Assembly: GCA_002394535.1 (NCBI GenBank)
Contig: DGUG01000039.1
Location: 1-6,759 of the forward strand
Length of the DNA stretch: 6,759 bases
Direction: 5' to 3'
Source: Lachnospiraceae bacterium UBA4316
GTDB lineage: Bacteria > Bacillota > Clostridia > Lachnospirales > Lachnospiraceae
Position numbers and translations under genes: made by a program. Below, one piece after another: positions 1 through 5,601 of this stretch. A model generated the notes under the pieces. It worked only from the letters and a program-made list of their open reading frames with translations. It was not told the origin of the DNA and did no database searches. Every line of letters starts with the position of its first letter. The stretch's first letter is position 1.

Positions 1-744
1 CATAACCGTCTCTCCGATAAGCACCGCATCCGCACCGGCTCTTCGAACCGCCGCAACATCCTCAGGCGTCCTTATCCCGCTCTCCGACACAAATATCCTA
101 TCCGCCGGCACCAGATCCCGAAGCCTTGTGCTGTTGGAATTATCCACGCTAAAATCATGGAGATTCCGGTTATTGACTCCGATGATTTTTGCCCCTGTAT
201 CAACCGCCGTCATAATCTCATCCGCATCATGGCACTCCACGATGGCGCTTATCCCAAGCTCATTGCATATACCAAGATACTCTTCTATCTGTCCGGCTGA
301 CAAAATGGCGGCTATCAGAAGCACCGCCCCCGCTCCGAGGGTTCCGGCCTCATATATCATGTACTCATCCACGGTAAAATCCTTGCGAAGACACGGAATC
401 GACACGGCAGCCGCAATTTCCTTCAGATATTCATTACTTCCGAGAAACCACTTCGGCTCGGTGAGAACCGATATGCAGTCAGCACCGGCCTTCTCATAAT
501 CCTTTGCAATATCCACATAGGGAAAATCATCCGCTATCAGACCTTTTGACGGGGAAGCCTTCTTGCACTCGAGAATAAACGATAACCCTTCCTTCGAAAG
601 TGCCTTTTCGAACTCAAAGTTACCCTTTGGCATATTAAGTGCCATCGTTTTCATATCCTGCAAGGATATCCGGCATTTTGCCACCCCAACCCGTGCCATA
701 GCATGTTCGGCAAGTTCGTCGAGAATTGTATTTGTCCGGCTCAT
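1..744 (-). CDS. trpC: Indole-3-glycerol phosphate synthase, 3' end cut by window
   Basis: TrpC closes the indole ring by converting CdRP (carboxyphenylamino-deoxyribulose phosphate) to indole-3-glycerol phosphate, in the cytoplasm. Translating the minus strand from the ATG at 744 gives 248 uninterrupted codons to the window edge. The family is about 260 residues, so only the last dozen or so are missing. The (beta/alpha)8-barrel motifs are all visible: ECKKASPSKG (59-68) with the catalytic Glu59 and Lys61, LRKDF (119-123) with Lys121, IVECHDADE (168-176) with Glu170, GVNNRNL (189-195), SESGI (220-224), and the phosphate-binding GADAVLIGE near the end. The start is set by a strong TAAGGAG at 754-760, 9 nt before the ATG, and by the normal N-terminus. 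It lies 36 nt after trpD and shares its T-box control. The ORF was missed by start-to-stop ORF calling only because its stop is outside the window. Confidence 0.97.
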   Translation of the reverse strand, partial: MSRTNTILDELAEHAMARVGVAKCRISLQDMKTMALNMPKGNFEFEKALSKEGLSFILECKKASPSKGLIADDFPYVDIAKDYEKAGADCISVLTEPKWFLGSNEYLKEIAAAVSIPCLRKDFTVDEYMIYEAGTLGAGAVLLIAAILSAGQIEEYLGICNELGISAIVECHDADEIMTAVDTGAKIIGVNNRNLHDFSVDNSNSTRLRDLVPADRIFVSESGIRTPEDVAAVRRAGADAVLIGETVM

Positions 745-780
745 GATTTTCGTCTCCTTACTGTCTGAGGGCTCTGCTAC

Positions 781-1815
781 TCAGAATCCGTCTCCGTCCG
801 GGCGGTTGCTGACTTCAATAAACTTATGAAGAACCTCAAGAGCCTTGCCCGAATCTATAAGCTCTTTTGCAAGCTCCACGCCGGCTTTGAATGATTCGGC
901 CTTGCCTCCTATATAGAGCGAAGCACCTGCATTTAACAGAACCGCATCCCTTTTGGCGCTTGGCTCGCCCTTTAGTATTCCCAGCGTTATCGCTGCATTT
1001 TCCTCGGGAGTTCCGCCTACAAGCTCGGATTTGTCACACGTCCTGAATCCGAAATCCTCGGGAGTGATCATAAATGTTTTGTACCATCCGTCCTTGATCT
1101 CGCATACTTTTGTAGGGGATGACAGTGAAATCTCATCAAGCTTGTCCATACCGTATACCACCATTCCCCGCTTTACTCCGAGATTAACAAGTACCTGAGC
1201 AAGGGGCTCCACAAGGTAATCATCATATACCCCCAGAAGCTGCATCGAGGGGCTTGCCGGATTGGTAAGAGGTCCGAGAATGTTAAACACGGTCCTAAAG
1301 CCCAGTTCCTTCCTGATAGGACCTACGTATTTCATTGAGGAATGATACTTCTGGGCAAAGAAGAAGCATATGCCCACTTCGTTTAACAGTTCTATACATC
1401 TGTCGGGGCTCTGGGAAATGTTCACACCCAGTGCTTCCAGACAGTCCGCTGTTCCGCACTTTGAGGAGGCAGCTCTGTTTCCGTGTTTGGCAACCTTCAT
1501 TCCGCCTGCTGCCGCAACAAGTGCGCTTGTAGTCGAAATATTGAAGCTGTGAGCATTGTCTCCGCCTGTTCCTACTATTTCGAACACATCCATACCCGTA
1601 TCTACCCGGGTTGCATGATCCCGCATGGCAGCCGCGCAGCCTGCGATCTCATCGGTTGTCTCCGCCCTTGCACTCTTCGTTGAGAGTGCCGCAAGAAACG
1701 CCGCATTCTGAGTCGGCGTGGTCTCGCCGCTCATTATCTCGTTCATTACCCCATAAGCTTCATCGTAAGTAAGATCCTCTTTTCCTACGATTTTTACGAT
1801 TGCCTCTTTGATCAT
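781..1815 (-). CDS. trpD: Anthranilate phosphoribosyltransferase
   Basis: TrpD transfers the phosphoribosyl group of PRPP to anthranilate, the second committed step of tryptophan synthesis. The 344-residue product has the usual family length. Visible motifs are the PRPP loop GTGGD (82-86), NIST (92-95), KHGNR (110-114), the Ser/Gly-rich SSKCGTAD stretch (117-124), the anthranilate-binding region [20 protein letters not shown] (166-185), and the Mg-binding Asp-Glu pair in KLDEIS (D227, E228). There is no fused glutamine amidotransferase (TrpG) domain. I chose the ATG at 1815 because AAAGGAG (1822-1828) sits 6 nt upstream and the protein then begins MIKEAI, as expected. The frame stays open to a TTG at 1851, but that codon falls in the loop of the attenuator hairpin and the extra 12 residues are not family-like. 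This is the first gene after the Trp T-box and is followed 36 nt later by trpC. Confidence 0.97.
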   Translation of the reverse strand: MIKEAIVKIVGKEDLTYDEAYGVMNEIMSGETTPTQNAAFLAALSTKSARAETTDEIAGCAAAMRDHATRVDTGMDVFEIVGTGGDNAHSFNISTTSALVAAAGGMKVAKHGNRAASSKCGTADCLEALGVNISQSPDRCIELLNEVGICFFFAQKYHSSMKYVGPIRKELGFRTVFNILGPLTNPASPSMQLLGVYDDYLVEPLAQVLVNLGVKRGMVVYGMDKLDEISLSSPTKVCEIKDGWYKTFMITPEDFGFRTCDKSELVGGTPEENAAITLGILKGEPSAKRDAVLLNAGASLYIGGKAESFKAGVELAKELIDSGKALEVLHKFIEVSNRPDGDGF

Positions 1816-1833
1816 CTGTAGCTCCTTTCTGAC

Positions 1834-1870
1834 AAAAAAATCCCGTCCCAACTACTCTGCTGGGACAGGA
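1834..1870 (-). terminator. T-box intrinsic terminator (attenuator) before trpD
   Basis: A 10-bp stem is formed by UCCUGUCCCA (1861-1870) and UGGGACGGGA (1841-1850), with one G-U pair and a 10-nt loop. It is followed directly by seven U residues (1834-1840). It lies 18 nt upstream of the trpD start codon and shares its 5' arm with the antiterminator. It should also stop any read-through transcription from the upstream ABC-transporter operon when tRNA-Trp is charged. Confidence 0.95.
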
Positions 1871-1898
1871 TATTTGCTCTGATCCTGCGGTGCCACCC
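1862..1898 (-). promoter_or_regulatory. T-box antiterminator with UGGC bulge
   Basis: GGG (1896-1898) pairs with CCC (1862-1864). The 7-nt bulge UGGCACC (1889-1895) is unpaired, and GCAGGAU (1882-1888) pairs with AUCCUG plus a wobble U (1865-1871). The UGGC of the bulge is complementary to the NCCA 3' end of a tRNA with G73, as in tRNA-Trp. The 3' strand of this helix (1862-1871) is also the 5' arm of the terminator, so the two structures exclude each other. Confidence 0.93.
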
Positions 1899-2006
1899 GG
1901 CTTGGTACTTTCGTACCCTCTCGTGCGTACTATCATACGCCAATCTTTGGTAACGGAGGATTATACTCCGGCTCGCATACTGTAAGTTCAGCTTGCCCTC
2001 AGGAGT

Positions 2007-2009
2007 CCA
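2007..2009 (-). promoter_or_regulatory. T-box specifier codon UGG (Trp)
   Basis: On the minus strand this is UGG inside the internal loop on the 3' side of Stem I, preceded by GAA and followed by a purine, as in typical specifier loops. UGG pairs with the CCA anticodon of tRNA-Trp. The assignment agrees with the downstream genes (trpD, trpC) and with the C in the UGGC bulge, which matches a G73 discriminator. Confidence 0.92.
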
Positions 2010-2110
2010 TTCGCACCCGGCCTCTTTGCCGCCATCTCACCGTCAGCGGCTCTCTCATGTATTCAAAGAGGTTGTCGGGAGTTACTCACTCTCCTTCAAC
2101 GGTTTAAACT

Positions 2111-2140
2111 ATTATTACACTAAAGTGTTTTTTCTGTCAA
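2111..2140 (-). promoter_or_regulatory. Sigma-A-type promoter of the trpDC operon
   Basis: A perfect -35 box TTGACA (2135-2140) and an AATAAT -10 box (2111-2116, five of six bases matching TATAAT) are separated by 18 bp of A/T-rich sequence. A start about 7 nt downstream, near 2104, places the transcript's 5' end just before T-box Stem I. The -35 box contains the TGA stop codon (2137-2139) of the upstream gene. The TAATAA reading, with a 17-bp spacer, matches the consensus less well. Confidence 0.82.
2117..2128. repeat. 12-bp inverted repeat between the -35 and -10 boxes
   Basis: ACACTTTAGTGT (minus-strand reading) is a perfect 5-bp inverted repeat around TT, placed in the promoter spacer. 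This is where a dimeric repressor could block RNA polymerase. No known operator consensus is recognised, and a short palindrome in A/T-rich DNA can arise by chance. Confidence 0.35.
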
Positions 2141-2895
2141 TGATTTTTTTCAAATCTGTATCTCTCCCCCGGTTCAACCACATCTCCGTATCCGATGGCC
2201 CCTACCGGGCAGTTGCCGATGCAGGACATGCAGTGAGCGCATTTATCAGCCCACCTTGGCCTGTTGTCCACCATAGTGATACTGTTTACGGGACACAGCC
2301 TCTCGCATTTGCCGCACCCTATACACTTGTCGGTTGCGTAAAAAGGCTTTGCCGTATGCTTGAACTTTGCCCAAAGGGGAGTAAACGGATATGTAATGAT
2401 TTTCTCAAAAAACGTGACATGCCTTGCCTGCAGCCATTTTCCGTCTTTGATACATCCGGCAATTTCCGGAATGCGTTTTTGACTCTCTTCGACTCTGCGT
2501 CTGCACTCTTCTTCTCCAAGCAGCGGATAATGTCTGCTGACAGGATAGTTTCTGGGCATCGTAAATTCAGCACGCCCCATATAGTTCATTCCCTTGCTCC
2601 TTACTATTCTGCGCGCTATAGAAGAAGCAACACCGGCATATCCCCCGCTTGTAAATACGAAATACACGTCAGGATTGCCGGTAAGTTTAACCCGCTTTAT
2701 ATAATCGGCAAAAAATATGGGCATCTCACACACATGGATGGGCGAGCAGATAACAAACGGCCTGTCGGAATGAATCTCCGAGAAGTCTCCGGCCTTGATC
2801 CGCTCGAGAAGATTAAGTGTATCATCTCCGATATATTCTGCTATTTTCCCGGCAATGTACTCCGTATTGCCGGTTGCGGAAAAATATAAAATCAT
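2137..2895 (-). CDS. EFR1-type flavodoxin-ferredoxin fusion protein
   Basis: This is a predicted cytoplasmic electron carrier of 252 residues with two parts. Residues 1 to about 160 resemble a flavodoxin: the N-terminal strand leads into the FMN phosphate-binding loop FSATGNT (5-11), with a later TSGGYAG segment (82-88). Residues 185-235 form a bacterial 2[4Fe-4S] ferredoxin domain with two complete sets of ligands, C191/C194/C197 with C201 and C219/C222/C225 with C229, each set ending in Cys-Pro. No signal peptide or membrane segment is seen. The ATG at 2895 gives the usual MIxYFS start. It lies only 3 nt after the preceding stop with no good Shine-Dalgarno sequence, so translation probably depends on coupling to the upstream gene. 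Redox partner and physiological role are unknown. Its place at the end of a transporter operon may reflect simple co-transcription. The stop codon lies within the -35 box of the trp promoter, and no terminator separates the two units. Confidence 0.9.
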   Translation of the reverse strand: MILYFSATGNTEYIAGKIAEYIGDDTLNLLERIKAGDFSEIHSDRPFVICSPIHVCEMPIFFADYIKRVKLTGNPDVYFVFTSGGYAGVASSIARRIVRSKGMNYMGRAEFTMPRNYPVSRHYPLLGEEECRRRVEESQKRIPEIAGCIKDGKWLQARHVTFFEKIITYPFTPLWAKFKHTAKPFYATDKCIGCGKCERLCPVNSITMVDNRPRWADKCAHCMSCIGNCPVGAIGYGDVVEPGERYRFEKNH

Positions 2896-2898
2896 AGA

Positions 2899-3366
2899 TC
2901 ACACATCATCCGTCATCTCGAATTCGTCAATGACAACTTCCTCTTCTTCATCCTCTTCGGGAGCCGCAATGGGAACAAACTCCGACATATAAGCATCCGC
3001 ACTCTGTCCCGCCATAAGAAGGGGAACATTAATGACAACTCCGTCCATAGAATACGGAATCGGCATGCTTACCTTGTGGGAGTGTGACTCCTCCCCCTTC
3101 TTGTCGGTTATCTCAAGTGTGACAGTGAGCTTTTGACCCATAAGATCTGCAATGCCTCTCTCGTCCTCAGCAAGCTTGGCAACCTTTTCCCTGTCCTTGA
3201 TAACGGTCACCTTATAATACGCATCATAACTCTTCCCGCCGTATTCACAGGCTTTGTTATCAAAATAAATGGTATGTCCGCGGCCTATGACAAACATTAC
3301 AGCCGCCAGTGCGATAACCAGCAGGATTGCCGCACATCGGAATATCAACTGTCTCTTTTTATTCAT
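2899..3366 (-). CDS. Small membrane-anchored protein of unknown function, acidic C-terminus
   Basis: I do not recognise a characterised function for this 155-residue protein. Residues 1-8 are basic (MNKKRQLI), followed by one hydrophobic segment (about 9-28) that would act as an uncleaved signal anchor. There is no lipobox Cys after it. The rest, about 30-155, would be outside the membrane and looks beta-rich (alternating segments such as YYKVTVIKD and KLTVTLEITDKK). It ends in a strongly acidic tail (137-154; 12 of 18 residues are Asp or Glu). I chose the ATG at 3366 because GAGAGG lies 8 nt upstream and the basic-then-hydrophobic N-terminus begins there. A TTG at 3408 is in frame and overlaps the permease stop, but would add unlikely residues. 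Position directly after two permease genes suggests an accessory part of the transporter. I have an unverified recollection that similar proteins (possibly DUF6672) accompany such permeases in Clostridia. Confidence 0.82.
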   Translation of the reverse strand: MNKKRQLIFRCAAILLVIALAAVMFVIGRGHTIYFDNKACEYGGKSYDAYYKVTVIKDREKVAKLAEDERGIADLMGQKLTVTLEITDKKGEESHSHKVSMPIPYSMDGVVINVPLLMAGQSADAYMSEFVPIAAPEEDEEEEVVIDEFEMTDDV

Positions 3367-3404
3367 TATATAAACCTCTCTTGCGCATCGATCAACTTCC
3401 CGGA

Positions 3405-4520
3405 TCAATCCGCGCCCTTCTTGCTCTCTTCTGAATCCTGGGCTGCCGCAAGTTCCATTGATGCAGCACTCTTTGCCTTGCGTTTGTTCGTCTCATACAT
3501 TATGAGCGCAACCGTTATAACCGCATATGATACAAATACACGGAAGTATTCACCGATCATGGAATCCCCCGTAATATATGCACCTGCACGGGGAGCCACG
3601 ATGAACATTGTATGGAACAGCACAACCCCGAGGAACACATTGCCGATAGACGCCTTGTCTACCGATGCCCCTCCGACCAGAAGCGCTGCGATACAGAACA
3701 TACCTATCTGGCTGTGAGCCGTGTATGTGGCGATGTTACCCATGTTCTGAAGGTAGATGATCATTCCGAGTCCGGCAAGAACCGTGGAGATCACTATAGA
3801 TATGATCCTTGTTTTCTCAACGTCGATTCCCGCATCCCTTGCGACTTCCATATCCTGACCTACCGCCCTCATGTCCTGTCCGAGCTTGGTCTTACGAAAC
3901 CACACTATGATAAGGCACATTACGGCGATTATTATAAAGGTCAGCACCGGGATTTTGACCCCGGCAATGTTGATTGCCAGCATATTGTCAAGTTTCTGGC
4001 GCATCGACAGGAGCGACACCGTATTACGGATGCCATACCCTCTCGGAAGCTTGATGGATGAGTGTTTGATGGGAATTACCTTACCCATAAGGTATAGCAC
4101 TATCAGCTGGTATATACCGTTTACGAAAAAGGACATGATATAACTGGTTATCATCTCCCGGCCCTTGGCGCGGTTAAGTATGTTACCGCAGAAGATCCCG
4201 AGAAGCACCGATATGGGCACCGATATTATCGCAGCCAAAATCATCCCCGGAACACTTACTATTTGCCAGTCGCACACGAGAATAAGCGCGATCTCCGCTG
4301 CCATGGCACCCAGCGTCATTCCGAAGTTAAGTCCCATTCCAGCCATAATCGGGATGAGAAGACTCAGTATCAGAAAGGAATTACGTCCCATTCTTGTGAC
4401 GATCTCGTTTATCAGCATCTTCGGCGACAATCCCGAAAGCGGGATACATATCGCACAGATGATTATGAACATGACAGGTACGGAAGCCTGTCTGAAATCA
4501 AACTTTTTCTTATTTTTCAT
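3405..4520 (-). CDS. ABC transporter permease, RbsC/NupQ-like (BPD_transp_2), second of pair
   Basis: This 371-residue integral membrane subunit probably forms half of a heterodimeric import channel. It has many hydrophobic segments (for example about 13-30, 48-83, 90-113, 125-146, 188-208, 236-258, 270-308 and 327-341). It carries the family's cytoplasmic coupling region AVGQDMEVARDAGI (219-232) and a GGASVDKAS loop (283-291) before the last helices. GLNFG (63-67) and NRAKGREM (116-123) match the neighbouring permease at the same relative positions, so the two genes look like an old tandem duplication. The C-terminal 25 residues are hydrophilic and charged and extend beyond the partner protein. 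The start is an ATG overlapping the upstream stop (ATGA), with GGAGG 10 nt before it. A permease pair plus a double-cassette ATPase resembles the BMP-type nucleoside importers (NupOPQ) more than single-permease RbsABC, but the substrate is not shown. Confidence 0.92.
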   Translation of the reverse strand: MKNKKKFDFRQASVPVMFIIICAICIPLSGLSPKMLINEIVTRMGRNSFLILSLLIPIMAGMGLNFGMTLGAMAAEIALILVCDWQIVSVPGMILAAIISVPISVLLGIFCGNILNRAKGREMITSYIMSFFVNGIYQLIVLYLMGKVIPIKHSSIKLPRGYGIRNTVSLLSMRQKLDNMLAINIAGVKIPVLTFIIIAVMCLIIVWFRKTKLGQDMRAVGQDMEVARDAGIDVEKTRIISIVISTVLAGLGMIIYLQNMGNIATYTAHSQIGMFCIAALLVGGASVDKASIGNVFLGVVLFHTMFIVAPRAGAYITGDSMIGEYFRVFVSYAVITVALIMYETNKRKAKSAASMELAAAQDSEESKKGAD

Positions 4521-5563
4521 CGTTTTGCGGCCTCCGTTTTTCTAGTAAGTGCAAAGAGTATCATTCCCATGGAAGCGATGATCCTGATGATCTCCGACAT
4601 ATCCATATGTATCATATTATTCATTACGGTAGGTGTCATCGTAACGATTCCCTGAAACAGTATCGTTCCGATGATCACGTTCATTATGCTTGCCTTGTTG
4701 ACAGACGCTCCTCCGATGAGGATAGCTGAAACCGCGGGAAGTGCCATATAGAAGGGTGCCATATACAGCTGTATGAATCCGAAGCCCTGCTCGTATACAA
4801 GAATTCCGATAGCTGCAAGCCAGGTTGACATAACTACTGAGAGCATCCTTATCTTATCAACATTTATGCCCGCTGCCCTTGCAAATTCTGGGTTGGAACC
4901 CACTGCCGTCATTGCTGTTCCGGTCTTCGTATGAAGGAATGCCCAGATGGCAAACGCAAGAAGAGCAAAGAACAGAAGTGTTCCTGTAGGTATCGAGATA
5001 TTTCCCATATTTATCTGCAGAATATGTGCAAGTGCCTGGTCAAAATATCCTTCAAGGGAAATCGTTGTACGAAGTCCCTTTCCCGACAGTCCCCATACCA
5101 TATTGGGGCTGTGATAAGGAAGCACCAGCCACATCATACACATAAGGGATACCGACGAGAAACCCACATAGGTTGCGATCATCATCTCGCCGCCCTTTAT
5201 CTTGTTAAGAAGCCATCCGTAAAGAGCGCCGAATACAAGAGCAAATGGCGTTGCCACAAGAATTGCCACCACAAAGGATGCCGCCCCGGTAAATCCCAGT
5301 TCTATGGAGATTGTTGCCCCAAGCAATCCCGATATTATTCCGAGCGGCAGTCCGAAGTTAAGGCCGCAGCCCGAATGTACCATAGGAACCATGGCAAGCA
5401 CCAGTACCCCGTTCCATGAAAACCGGTTGATAATATTTGATATCTGCGTGGGAAGATCCGCCCCCACAAAGGGAGCCAGGATCAGAAGCAGAAGCAAAAA
5501 TCCCGTAATTATCAGTCTTGGCAGACCGAATTCTTTGAGGGAATCTGTAATTTTGTCTTTCAT
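4517..5563 (-). CDS. ABC transporter permease, RbsC/NupP-like (BPD_transp_2), first of pair
   Basis: This is a 348-residue polytopic membrane protein, the partner of the permease encoded just downstream. Features seen are a hydrophobic first segment (about 16-34), GLNFG (67-71), KIKGGEMM (121-128) after a long hydrophobic hairpin, the coupling loop AVGSNPEFARAAGI (220-233) that should touch the ATPase, and GGASVNKAS (284-292). A Pro/Trp-containing stretch near 148-165 probably lies outside the membrane. I chose the ATG at 5563: GAAAGG precedes it by 9 nt and MKDKI is a natural start for this type of protein. An ATG at 5602 overlaps the ATPase stop as TAATG, also has an AAGGA upstream, and would add 13 residues (beginning MCWLQ), so the start is not settled. 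The stop overlaps the next gene by 4 nt. No key segment appears to be missing. Confidence 0.92.
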   Translation of the reverse strand: MKDKITDSLKEFGLPRLIITGFLLLLLILAPFVGADLPTQISNIINRFSWNGVLVLAMVPMVHSGCGLNFGLPLGIISGLLGATISIELGFTGAASFVVAILVATPFALVFGALYGWLLNKIKGGEMMIATYVGFSSVSLMCMMWLVLPYHSPNMVWGLSGKGLRTTISLEGYFDQALAHILQINMGNISIPTGTLLFFALLAFAIWAFLHTKTGTAMTAVGSNPEFARAAGINVDKIRMLSVVMSTWLAAIGILVYEQGFGFIQLYMAPFYMALPAVSAILIGGASVNKASIMNVIIGTILFQGIVTMTPTVMNNMIHMDMSEIIRIIASMGMILFALTRKTEAAKR

Positions 5564-5601
5564 AAATGTGTACCTTTCAATCTTAATCTGCAACCAACAC
5601 A

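Larger units (their letters stand above)
1834..2104 (-). promoter_or_regulatory. T-box riboswitch leader, tRNA-Trp specific, controlling trpDC
   Basis: This untranslated leader is predicted to sense uncharged tRNA-Trp and to let RNA polymerase read into trpD only when tryptophan is short. Stem I can be folded by eye. The basal helix AGGAG (2091-2095) pairs with CTCCT (2001-2005). An AGUGA-type motif (2086-2090) faces a specifier loop reading GAAUGGA, and CCCG (2076-2079) pairs with CGGG (2016-2019). An 8-bp helix follows (2064-2071 with 2021-2028). The distal part carries AGAGAG and a GGUGAGA-like loop. Downstream come hairpins at 1954-1970 and 1925-1940, Stem III with a GAAA tetraloop (1904-1917), the T-box sequence GGGUGGCACCGC, and the terminator. 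The 5' end is inferred from the promoter at 2111-2140. The stretch contains no coding sequence that I can support. Confidence 0.95.

Noticed and set aside
1816..1851. A 12-residue N-terminal extension of TrpD starting at TTG 1851
   Set aside because: The TTG is in the loop of the T-box terminator and the extension crosses the U-tract. ATG 1815 has a strong ribosome binding site and gives the normal TrpD start.
2117..2134. A plus-strand hairpin (ACAC/GTGT with a TAAA loop) followed by a run of T, resembling a terminator
   Set aside because: The stem is only 4 bp and A/T-rich, and there is no plus-strand gene for it to end. The same bases are explained as the promoter spacer on the minus strand.
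1993..2889. A 298-codon open frame on the plus strand
   Set aside because: It lies antisense to the EFR1 gene and extends across the T-box leader. Its protein has no recognisable motif, while the minus strand has a clear flavodoxin-ferredoxin protein and a well-folded T-box there.
3367..3408. A TTG start at 3408 for the small anchored protein, overlapping the permease stop
   Set aside because: It would add 14 charged residues before the basic/hydrophobic anchor. ATG 3366 has GAGAGG at proper spacing.
3133..4143. Plus-strand open frames of 90 to 194 codons opposite the second permease and the small anchored protein
   Set aside because: They are shadows of the minus-strand genes. None has a recognisable domain or a credible ribosome binding site and operon context.
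4931..5419. A 162-codon plus-strand frame rich in Lys, His and Cys
   Set aside because: It is antisense to the first permease. Its composition is what the reverse complement of a hydrophobic membrane protein gives, and it has no family motif.
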